Origin: an uncultured Oscillospiraceae bacterium
GTDB taxonomy: Bacteria > Bacillota > Clostridia > Oscillospirales > Oscillospiraceae
DNA: 38,606 bases
Direction: 5' to 3'
Assembly (NCBI GenBank): GCA_951801655.1
Contig: CATONV010000018.1
Coordinates: 1 to 38,606 of the forward strand
In this document: positions 1-5,828 of the stretch, piece after piece
Position numbering within the stretch: position 1 is the first letter of the stretch
Layout of the letters: the number at the start of each line of letters is the position of its first letter
Translations under genes and position numbers: made by a program
Notes under the pieces: model-generated
Databases searched by the model: none
What the model was told of the DNA's origin: nothing
What the model saw: the letters and a program-made list of their open reading frames with translations, nothing else

Positions 1-71
1 ATCGGTAGTAAATTCCTTGTCCATATCCGCGAAAGTGCCTGTATTTCAAGGCTTTGCAGAGATAATCAAGG

Positions 72-101
72 TTGTTAGAAGAACATAAATAAGCATATGT
101 T
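72..101 (+). promoter_or_regulatory. Putative sigma-A promoter for the FRG/MORN operon
   Basis: A TTGTTA hexamer at 72-77 and TATGTT at 96-101 are separated by 18 bases, about 26 bases ahead of the FRG start codon. Both boxes depart from consensus, so this is a plausible rather than a firm call. Confidence 0.35.
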
Positions 102-127
102 AGAGAATTTTTTATAGAGGGCCCGCT

Positions 128-1111
128 ATGATCTATACCGATATATTTGAAGCTATTCGCGCCTTTTCACCCCAGGATATCGTATTGAATATCAAGGATC
201 GCGTCGGCACAGGGAGGCTGGTTCGCAGGCTCTCCTTTGATGCTCTCGGCACTGGTAAAGGCGATTTCGTGATTCTTCCCCGAACAGGAATGAACATACT
301 GTTTTACCGAGGGCAGACCGATGCCTCCTGGCCGGCCATACCGTCTACATACCGTGAGGCCACGCCGGAAACACTGATGGTCGATTCTATCAAATTCCTT
401 GACTTTTCAATGATCCTTGAGCGCTTCCCCCAAGTGCGGTGTGCGCGAAAGCAAGGGGTTCGGGTAGACAAACTGGCACTGGCCCAGCACTACGGCCTGC
501 GCACAGATATGCTTGATCTGACTTCAGATATTGCGGTAGCGGCATTTTTTGCCACGACGCAGTTCCAAAACGGAAGATTTGTGCCGGTCGAAAAAGGGAT
601 CGGATCGATCAGCAGGATGCTGATCCTTATGGGCATGACGGAAGATGACGAGATCTTTCGCCCTGTAGGGCTCCAACCCTTTCAGCGGCCGGGACAGCAG
701 TGCGCCTTTGGGATAAAGCTGGCAGAGGGACAGACAATAGATGATTTACAGTTTGTCGATACACTGCAATTCCACCAAAACAGGGCCTGTGGGCAGGCAT
801 TCCTTGACCTGTTCGGATCTAAAATGCCCAATCGCCTATTTCCGCAGGAAGCGATCGCTCAGATCGGGGCAAAAATTCGACGTAGTGACAAAGTGACCCA
901 GGCTGCGGTATCCGCCTATTGCAAAGAACAGGGGCTTTCGCGGGATACCGTGAAGCAAACTTTAAGAGGAATGGGGATCTCCGTCGAGCCGAAGTCTGTA
1001 TTCGCTCCTTCGCCCCGGCAGCTGGCAAAGGAGCGAATGCAGGTGATGCGGCACGGCGCGTTTGGAGGAGAGATCATTTTCAGTCGTCTGGCGTATCTAC
1101 CGGAGGGATGA
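128..1111 (+). CDS. FRG-domain protein
   Basis: A 327-residue soluble protein. The FRG signature is visible near residues 58-65 (FYRGQ followed by PS-Y-RE), and the second conserved block ALAQHYGLRTDMLDLTSD, then AAFFAT, lies near residues 117-140. These are the defining parts of the FRG family (PF08867), a domain of unsettled biochemistry often met in mobile islands and near defence genes. The C-terminal ~100 residues are basic and resemble a helical nucleic-acid-binding tail, but I recognise no named domain there. No signal peptide or membrane segment is seen. The stop codon lies two bases before the start of the MORN gene, so the two are surely cotranscribed. A role in defence or stress is inferred from the family's company only. 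Confidence 0.85.
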   Translation: MIYTDIFEAIRAFSPQDIVLNIKDRVGTGRLVRRLSFDALGTGKGDFVILPRTGMNILFYRGQTDASWPAIPSTYREATPETLMVDSIKFLDFSMILERFPQVRCARKQGVRVDKLALAQHYGLRTDMLDLTSDIAVAAFFATTQFQNGRFVPVEKGIGSISRMLILMGMTEDDEIFRPVGLQPFQRPGQQCAFGIKLAEGQTIDDLQFVDTLQFHQNRACGQAFLDLFGSKMPNRLFPQEAIAQIGAKIRRSDKVTQAAVSAYCKEQGLSRDTVKQTLRGMGISVEPKSVFAPSPRQLAKERMQVMRHGAFGGEIIFSRLAYLPEG

Positions 1112-1113
1112 TA

Positions 1114-2325
1114 ATGGAACTATCTTTTATTGAGCTCATGGAGAACACCTCACTGTGGCTCCTTGCGCTGACCGCCGCGCCAAATAAGGATAATGCCTTT
1201 TCCGCAGAAGGTGTGGCCAGCCTCATCGTGGCGATCCTCACTTTGGTGGCCACCGTATTTATTGCGGTATTTGTCTATGCCCTCCAGCAAAAAGATGCGC
1301 AAAAGGCCACTGAAAAGCAGAAGGCCGGAGCAAAGAAGATCCTGTTCACCGAACTGAGCTCCGGGCTGGAAACTGTGATCCACGCGCCGCGGTCAGGAGG
1401 AGTGGGGGACGTGAGCGGCCAGCTTTCCCTGCTGTTGATTGCCTATCTGCCCTATATCCAGGAAAGCTTTGAGCCTGAACAGCTCCACCATCTGCTCCAG
1501 CTGGTGGAGGTCATGTCCGGCACGGCAAAACAGGCGGCTTCCGAGGACACCGCGGCCGCTGCGGAGTACATCCAGGGCCAGATGGGGCTGTTTGTGGAAG
1601 AACGTTTTGTCCCCGCGATGAGAAGCCAATACGCCGAGCAGTTCCTCAGGCTTGACGATTACCGCAGGGTGCTCACTCCGCTGACCCGCTCCATACTGAA
1701 GATCCTATCCGGAGAACCTTTGCCCCCCGCCGCCGGAAATCGACTTACAGCGATAGACGGGGCCCTGCTCCTGGAGGTGGATCCAAATGGTTACACCAAA
1801 ATCTACGACACAACAGGCAACCCCCTCTGCAATGCCCTTTTAGACACGGATGCTGTAGGGGGCTATGGCATAGAAGCCGGCTGGGCAAAGACGAAACTAT
1901 ATGTAGGAGACTTTCAAGGCGGCAAGAGGCATGGACAAGGCTGCAGCTATTCTTTGTGGGGGCATCATAAAATATTTGATGGGAAATGGGAGGATGATAA
2001 GCCCAAAACAGGCACCCTGTTTCATCTGGTGTTTGAAAAGGATTCCTGTGATGGTAAGTATAAAGATCTTTTTCCGTATTGGGATACGCATACGCTGTCC
2101 CATCAAGTGACTGACTATCTGACCCGCCGGGATGACCTTTTGCCGACGCAGATCCTGGCAGGACTCTTCATCGCAGAGAAGGTCTGGGTGGAAAATGAGG
2201 ACTTGTTCTATGACACCGATACTTTTTGCCCATTATCCGACTTTATGGAAAAGCATGACCCTGACGGCTTTTCGAGGGTGCGGAAACTTAATGACATATT
2301 TGGCTATGATGAGGAAAGCGAATGA
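1114..2325 (+). CDS. Membrane-anchored protein with MORN-type motif
   Basis: A 403-residue protein starting at the ATG at 1114, which lies 7 bases after GGAGG at 1102-1106. The ATG at 1108 is in frame and overlaps the FRG stop but would sit directly on the ribosome site; an even longer frame from 919 lies inside the FRG gene. One strong membrane helix spans about residues 34-58 and is followed by a Lys/Gln/Ala-rich stretch and a helical domain. From about residue 261 the sequence YVGDFQGGKRHGQG, and later FDGKWEDDKPKTG, matches the MORN pattern (Y-G-W/F--G--HG-G). MORN repeats commonly bind lipids or proteins. Tight coupling to the FRG gene suggests a two-component membrane/effector unit, which is inference. 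The remainder of the sequence is unrecognised. Confidence 0.75.
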   Translation: MELSFIELMENTSLWLLALTAAPNKDNAFSAEGVASLIVAILTLVATVFIAVFVYALQQKDAQKATEKQKAGAKKILFTELSSGLETVIHAPRSGGVGDVSGQLSLLLIAYLPYIQESFEPEQLHHLLQLVEVMSGTAKQAASEDTAAAAEYIQGQMGLFVEERFVPAMRSQYAEQFLRLDDYRRVLTPLTRSILKILSGEPLPPAAGNRLTAIDGALLLEVDPNGYTKIYDTTGNPLCNALLDTDAVGGYGIEAGWAKTKLYVGDFQGGKRHGQGCSYSLWGHHKIFDGKWEDDKPKTGTLFHLVFEKDSCDGKYKDLFPYWDTHTLSHQVTDYLTRRDDLLPTQILAGLFIAEKVWVENEDLFYDTDTFCPLSDFMEKHDPDGFSRVRKLNDIFGYDEESE

Positions 2326-2350
2326 CCTGATCAAAGGAAACAAGATCCCG

Positions 2351-2380
2351 GATCTGCGCCCCGTCGGGGGCAGATTTTTT
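2351..2380 (+). terminator. Rho-independent terminator of the FRG/MORN operon
   Basis: ATCTGCGCCCC pairs with GGGGGCAGAT across a GTC loop with one bulged G, followed by six T. It lies 25 bases after the MORN-gene stop. A better-paired version sits in the right-hand repeat at about 29015-29040. Confidence 0.75.
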
Positions 2381-2455
2381 CTATCTGTGGTCATTTATGT
2401 GGTCAAGGAGAAAAATCAAAAATTGAAGCTGCGCGAAAAGTGATTAGAAGAAAAG

Positions 2456-2491
2456 AAACCCGCTGGAAATCATTTGATTTCCAGCGGGTTT
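2456..2491. terminator. Perfect 17-bp hairpin, covarying with the right copy
   Basis: The arms 2456-2472 and 2475-2491 are exact reverse complements around a TT loop, flanked by A and T runs, so it could terminate transcription in either direction. Compared with the hairpin at 29117-29152, three stem positions differ and each change is matched on the opposite arm. Confidence 0.7.
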
Positions 2492-2492
2492 G

Positions 2493-2537
2493 TGGTGGAG
2501 ACTACAGAACTCGAATCTGTGACCTCTTGCGTGTGAA
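2493..2537 (-). other. tRNA-Val(CAC)-like 3' half (attachment-site remnant)
   Basis: Read on the minus strand this is an anticodon loop TTCACACGC, variable bases AGGTC, a T-arm with perfect 5-bp stem ACAGA/TCTGT around TTCGAGT, an acceptor 3' strand and CCA. The 5' half of a tRNA is absent, so no functional tRNA can be made. It is identical over 45 bp to 29154-29198. Such 3' halves are typical cores of tRNA-targeting integrases. Confidence 0.7.
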
Positions 2538-2651
2538 CGCCGGGAGAAAACTTTTTTGCATAATTTGTGGTGGTTTTTAGTGGTTTCTGTTCTATTTTGA
2601 TTGCTATATGATGGTGTTTAACTGCGATGTCTCCGAGTGTTCCGGGTGCGT

Positions 2652-2711
2652 CTGTGGTCAGTTATGTGGTCAAACGGGAAAAGGGCCTCGCCATCACTGG
2701 CGCGGCCCTTT
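2652..2711 (+). other. Third copy of the GTGGTCA motif followed by a hairpin
   Basis: CTGTGGTCAGTTATGTGGTC at 2652-2671 differs by one base from the motif at 2385 and 29046. It is followed by a hairpin at 2680-2711 (AAAGGGCC/GGCCCTTT with an inner GCC/GGC). The rest of 2538-2734 holds no gene that I can support. The pattern suggests an older, decayed copy of the same end sequence. Confidence 0.45.
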
Positions 2712-2734
2712 CTGATTTCGGAGAGAAAACAGGG

Positions 2735-2763
2735 AAAATTTTACTACGCCGTAATCATAAAGG
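2735..2763 (+). repeat. Dispersed ~30-bp motif, copy 1
   Basis: AAAATTTTACTACGCCGTAA continuing TCATAAAGG. Related copies lie at 16191-16220, 18979-19008 and 23151-23180. All read in the same direction and all sit just beyond a gene end. It ends six bases from the HEPN stop codon. It may be a recombination site or the remnant of a short coding segment (see findings). Confidence 0.55.
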
Positions 2764-2768
2764 GGATG

Positions 2769-3179
2769 TCAAGTTTCTTCGCCATAGCGCCCAGCCAAGT
2801 ATTTTTCCACTTCCGCACAGAAAGATTCCGCCCTGGTAAACAACGCATTTGTATCTGCGACCGAACAGATATAGAAGTCCTCATAGTCGCTGCGGTTCCG
2901 AATCAGTGAGGCATTGGAAATCAGCTTGCTGTATTCTCTGGGCAGTATTTCAGGCTTCAGGTAATTCAGCGTGAAACGGGCAATAACTGCCGAATGCTTT
3001 TTATAGTCTTCCCCATCCAAAGCAAGTACTGCCCTTATAGCGTGAAAAATGGCGTAATATGCCCGGTTATTGGCGGAAGCGTAGTCCTTCGCGTCCATAT
3101 CCCGTTTGGCGGATGCCAGCATCTCCTTTGCCTTCTGCAAACGATACCGGGACAGGTCGATCCTCGTGATATCAGGCAC
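2769..3179 (-). CDS. HEPN-domain protein (putative toxin of MNT/HEPN pair)
   Basis: A 136-residue all-helical protein of the PF05168-like HEPN type, starting at GTG 3179 inside the end of the upstream MNT gene (8-base overlap). The hallmark is NRAYYAIFHA at about residues 38-47, giving R-x6-H followed by further helices and KKHS. In this superfamily the Arg/His pair forms a ribonuclease site at a dimer interface, and MNT partners silence it by nucleotide transfer or binding. Translational coupling to the MNT gene strongly supports a two-gene module. Activity as a toxin is inferred; some PF05168 members have other roles. Length is normal for the family. Confidence 0.8.
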   Translation of the reverse strand: MPDITRIDLSRYRLQKAKEMLASAKRDMDAKDYASANNRAYYAIFHAIRAVLALDGEDYKKHSAVIARFTLNYLKPEILPREYSKLISNASLIRNRSDYEDFYICSVADTNALFTRAESFCAEVEKYLAGRYGEET

Positions 3180-3513
3180 TTATCCGCACCCCTTCCCGGT
3201 TAACATTGCGATAAAACGGCAAAACATTTACATTCCTATTGAAATATTCCCGGTTTTCTACGATTGGGGACACTACAATTCCATAATTCAGCAAAAACTC
3301 CGCAGCCAAATCCCCCACCTGCCAATTCCGCGCGGATATATCCTGGCGGGATGCGTCTACAAGGATCAGCACATCAATATCCGATCCCGGCTCCGCGTCG
3401 TCTCTGGCATAGGAGCCAAACAGGATGGCTTCAATTTGATCTTGAGGGAACAGGGATGCCATGCTGGCGCACAGCTCCTCAATAATCTTGTTCACCTCTT
3501 GTATTGTCCGCAC
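3172..3513 (-). CDS. Minimal nucleotidyltransferase (MNT), putative antitoxin
   Basis: A 113-residue MNT-fold protein. The catalytic signature GSYARDDAEPGSDIDVLILV sits near residues 32-51, giving the GSxxR element and the Asp-x-Asp pair that binds metal. The start is set at GTG 3513 because AGGAGG lies 7 bases before it; an upstream in-frame TTG at 3534 has no such site. It is the first gene of a two-gene unit on the minus strand and overlaps the HEPN gene. In characterised pairs the MNT enzyme adds AMP to the HEPN toxin; here that role is inferred from gene order and motifs. Confidence 0.85.
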   Translation of the reverse strand: MRTIQEVNKIIEELCASMASLFPQDQIEAILFGSYARDDAEPGSDIDVLILVDASRQDISARNWQVGDLAAEFLLNYGIVVSPIVENREYFNRNVNVLPFYRNVNREGVRISA

Positions 3514-3703
3514 AAGGCATCCTCCTCTCCCCAAATTTCCTATTGGCTTGGATTTAGTGTACCACAGCGGGGCGCAAAATACAAGCGCCCCCCATGCAAA
3601 TCTTGCGCCGCTGTAAACAATAAGAGAGTCTCATCCCGGATTATTTCTCTCGACTTCCTCCCCAAAGTATGGTATGTTACATTGCTTAAAGGAGGCGAGC
3701 ATT

Positions 3704-3796
3704 TTGGTACGACAGAGAAAGGGCACCTATCGAAATTATACGGAAGCGGCTGTTTCCCATTGCGGGAGACAGCTGCTTTCCCTTCCTCTGAGCTAA
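3704..3796 (+). CDS. Possible 30-residue leader or remnant ORF
   Basis: A TTG start follows AAAGGAGGCGAGC closely and opens a 30-codon basic ORF (begins MVRQRKGTYRNYTEAAV) ending at TAA 3794-3796, 62 bases before the serine recombinase. A possible promoter, TCGACT at about 3650 and TATGTT 17 bases later, lies upstream. The strong ribosome site argues for translation, but the product matches nothing I know, and it could be the truncated start of a lost gene. Apart from this I see nothing in 3535-3858. Confidence 0.25.
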   Translation: MVRQRKGTYRNYTEAAVSHCGRQLLSLPLS

Positions 3797-3858
3797 ATTC
3801 ATATTGTACAGAGCCATAGCTCCCCTAAAATGAAGCTATTACAAAAAGGAGGAGCGTT

Positions 3859-4443
3859 ATGGGTACATACGGATACGTCCGGGTTTCCACGAAGGAACAG
3901 AACGAAGATCGGCAGATCATCGCCATGCGGGAATTCGGGGTTCAAAACGACAGCATTATCATGGACAAGCAGTCAGGCAAGGACTTTGACCGCCCCGGAT
4001 ACCGGCAGCTGGTACGCAAGCTAAAAGCCGGCGACACCCTTGTCATCAAGAGTATTGACCGGCTGGGGCGGAACTATGATGAAATTCTGGAACAGTGGCG
4101 GCTGTTGACCAAGGAAAAGCAGGTGGCCATCGTGGTGCTGGATATGCCCCTGCTGGACACCCGCCAAGGCCGGGATCTCACCGGTGTGCTGATTGCCGAT
4201 ATTGTTCTCCAGCTGCTGTCCTACGTGGCGCAGACAGAGCGGGAATTCAACCGCCAGCGGCAGGCGGAGGGGATCGCGGCGGCCAAAGCCAAGGGCGTCC
4301 ACTTCGGGCGGAAGTTCAAGGAGCGGGGCGGGGACTACGAGGGTGTGATGGCCGCCTGGAAACGGGGCGAGATCAGCGGCAGGGCGGCGGCCAAGAAGCT
4401 GGGTGTGGCCCACGGCACCTTCCAGCGGTGGTGTAAGGAGTAA
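3859..4443 (+). CDS. Serine recombinase, resolvase/invertase family
   Basis: A 194-residue small serine recombinase. The catalytic Ser lies in YGYVRVSTKEQNEDRQ at about residue 11. The conserved DKQSGKDFDRPGYRQL and IKSIDRLGRNYDEI blocks supply the active-site arginines, and the long helix E runs through TEREFNRQRQAEGIAAAKAKG. A C-terminal helix-turn-helix reading GRAAAKKLGVAHGTFQRW would bind the site. Length is normal for resolvases or invertases, so it is not a large transposase-type integrase. AAAAAGGAGGAGCG precedes the ATG. It may resolve cointegrates or invert a nearby segment; I found no clear paired res or inversion sites around it. Confidence 0.9.
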   Translation: MGTYGYVRVSTKEQNEDRQIIAMREFGVQNDSIIMDKQSGKDFDRPGYRQLVRKLKAGDTLVIKSIDRLGRNYDEILEQWRLLTKEKQVAIVVLDMPLLDTRQGRDLTGVLIADIVLQLLSYVAQTEREFNRQRQAEGIAAAKAKGVHFGRKFKERGGDYEGVMAAWKRGEISGRAAAKKLGVAHGTFQRWCKE

Positions 4444-4592
4444 ATTGGACTATAAAGCGTGGGTTGCAGTCCACCGAAAAAGAGCTGTGTCTCTGGGCTA
4501 AAATTGCCGTTTTGAACAACGGCCTGCTGCCTTTTTCGCAGTTTAAGCGAGGTAATTTTACCATGCGATGCAAAAAAATGCAATAGGGAGCG

Positions 4593-4620
4593 TGGCTTAC
4601 AACCCACACGTTGTGAGCCA
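4593..4620. terminator. 11-bp hairpin between recombinase and SLH cassette
   Basis: TGGCTTACAAC pairs with GTTGTGAGCCA around a 6-base loop with one wobble pair. No T-run follows. It could end recombinase transcription or act in the leader of the next gene. The rest of 4444-4674 shows only weaker inverted repeats and a possible TTGTGA/TACAAG promoter. Confidence 0.4.
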
Positions 4621-4674
4621 GAGCCAGCATTCTTACAAGAGAGCGCACTTTACTAATAATTAGGAGATGATTGC

Positions 4675-5790
4675 ATGAAAAAATTCACATCCCTGCTGCT
4701 GAGCATCGTCTTGCTCCTGTCGCTCTGCGCCCCCGCCTCCGCCACTGGCATTTCCGGTTTTGAGAAAAAGATGGATTACAAGGAAGGCCAGTTTGTCGAC
4801 GTCCCCGCCGGAAGCCTGTGGTCGGCCAACGTGAAAACTGCCTATGAATTTGGGCTTATGAATGGCGTGTCAAACACCGAGTTCCAACCCGATGGCAACG
4901 TGACCATCGGCCAAGCCATTATTATGGCCTGCCGCCTGCATAATACATACTACGCGAATGAGGCGACCTTTCAGGCCCGCGGGGCGCAGAACTATTTGGA
5001 GCCCTATGTGGAGTATGCTTTGGGGCAGGGGATCATTGCCAAAAAGTATGAGAACCTTAATTCTCCTATCAGCCGAGCCACTTTCGCCATGATTTTGGGG
5101 GCATCCCTGCCCAATGCCGTCCTCCCAGCGGTCAATACCGTAGTGGACGGCGCTATCCCCGATGTGGAGAAAGGGGCCGATTATTATGACGCCGTGTACC
5201 GCTTGTACCGGGCGGGCATCCTTACCGGCAACGATACAATAGGTACCTTTGCCCCGTCTTCCAACATCACCCGCGGCGCGGCCGCGGCCATCGTCAGCCG
5301 CATGGCAAATACATCCCTGCGGAAAACCATCACGCTTGATGCGCCTTATTTCGCGGCGGTGCCCATGAAGCAGCTGGCAAACCTGAAAAGCATTCGGGAA
5401 AACCTTTCGGACGCCGAGCTCACTGAGGCTTACAACGCCGCGCTGAAGATTGTCGCCCCCTATGCGGGGATGAGCCGGGAGGAGCAGCTCTATGGCATCG
5501 CGTCGGAACTGCGGCGGCTGGCGGAGGACGGCATAAAGTACTCCACTTCGGAGGCGCACTACAGCGACCCCTACGGCTATTTTGTCCTGGGCGTGGCCTC
5601 CTGCGCGGGGTGCGCCAGGGCCACCGGCCTCTGTCTGAGTATCTTGGGAATCCCCTACGAACACGTTAACGAGAATCAGTGGAGCCACCAGTGGTGCCGC
5701 GTCAATGTGGATGGTATCTACTGGATTTGCGACGCCTACGGCCTTTACTGCGGGCCGGAGCCGGCCCCCTACAAACATCCGTACCTGTAA
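4675..5790 (+). CDS. SLH-domain surface protein with transglutaminase-like domain (copy 1)
   Basis: A 371-residue exported protein. The first ~23 residues are a signal peptide ending in APASA. Three SLH repeats follow at about residues 35-220 (FVDVPAGSLWSANVKTAYEFG; YRLYRAGILTGND; ITRGAAAAIVSRMA), which would hold it to cell-wall polymers. The last ~65 residues look like a papain-fold transglutaminase/protease core: SCAGCARATG gives Cys310, SHQWCRVNVDG gives His338 and WICDAYG gives Asp353. This would be an extracellular Cys-His-Asp enzyme, a cross-linker or peptidase. A near-identical catalytic end recurs in the gene at 10278. The next gene starts 38 bases on, so they are probably one transcript. 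Substrate unknown. Confidence 0.8.
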   Translation: MKKFTSLLLSIVLLLSLCAPASATGISGFEKKMDYKEGQFVDVPAGSLWSANVKTAYEFGLMNGVSNTEFQPDGNVTIGQAIIMACRLHNTYYANEATFQARGAQNYLEPYVEYALGQGIIAKKYENLNSPISRATFAMILGASLPNAVLPAVNTVVDGAIPDVEKGADYYDAVYRLYRAGILTGNDTIGTFAPSSNITRGAAAAIVSRMANTSLRKTITLDAPYFAAVPMKQLANLKSIRENLSDAELTEAYNAALKIVAPYAGMSREEQLYGIASELRRLAEDGIKYSTSEAHYSDPYGYFVLGVASCAGCARATGLCLSILGIPYEHVNENQWSHQWCRVNVDGIYWICDAYGLYCGPEPAPYKHPYL

Positions 5791-5828
5791 GCGTGATCCG
5801 ACGGAAACACAAAAAGGAGTTGAATATT

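Larger units (their letters stand above)
2357..2537 (+). repeat. Left copy of ~180-bp att-like direct repeat
   Basis: This unit recurs in the same orientation at about 29016-29198. Order in both: GC-rich terminator with T-run, the motif CTGTGGTCATTTATGTGGTC, an AT-rich spacer with GTGATT, a perfect 17-bp hairpin, and an identical 45-bp tRNA-like segment. The pair brackets 26.7 kb. The arrangement (terminator, then tRNA 3' half) is what repeated site-specific integration at a tRNA gene leaves behind. No recombinase gene touches this copy, so the link to integration is inferred. Confidence 0.75.

Noticed and set aside
919-1113. Longer N-terminus for the MORN protein
   Set aside because: It would lie inside the FRG gene in another frame and has no ribosome site; the ATG at 1114 follows GGAGG at the right distance.
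2493-2537. A functional tRNA gene
   Set aside because: Only the 3' half is present in both copies; no acceptor 5' strand or D-arm lies next to it.
3106-3819. 237-residue plus-strand open frame
   Set aside because: It runs antisense to the HEPN and MNT genes, and the protein has no family character.
3859-4443. Serine recombinase as the integrase of the whole island
   Set aside because: Its length and C-terminal HTH fit small resolvases/invertases; the two tyrosine recombinases are better placed to integrate the element.
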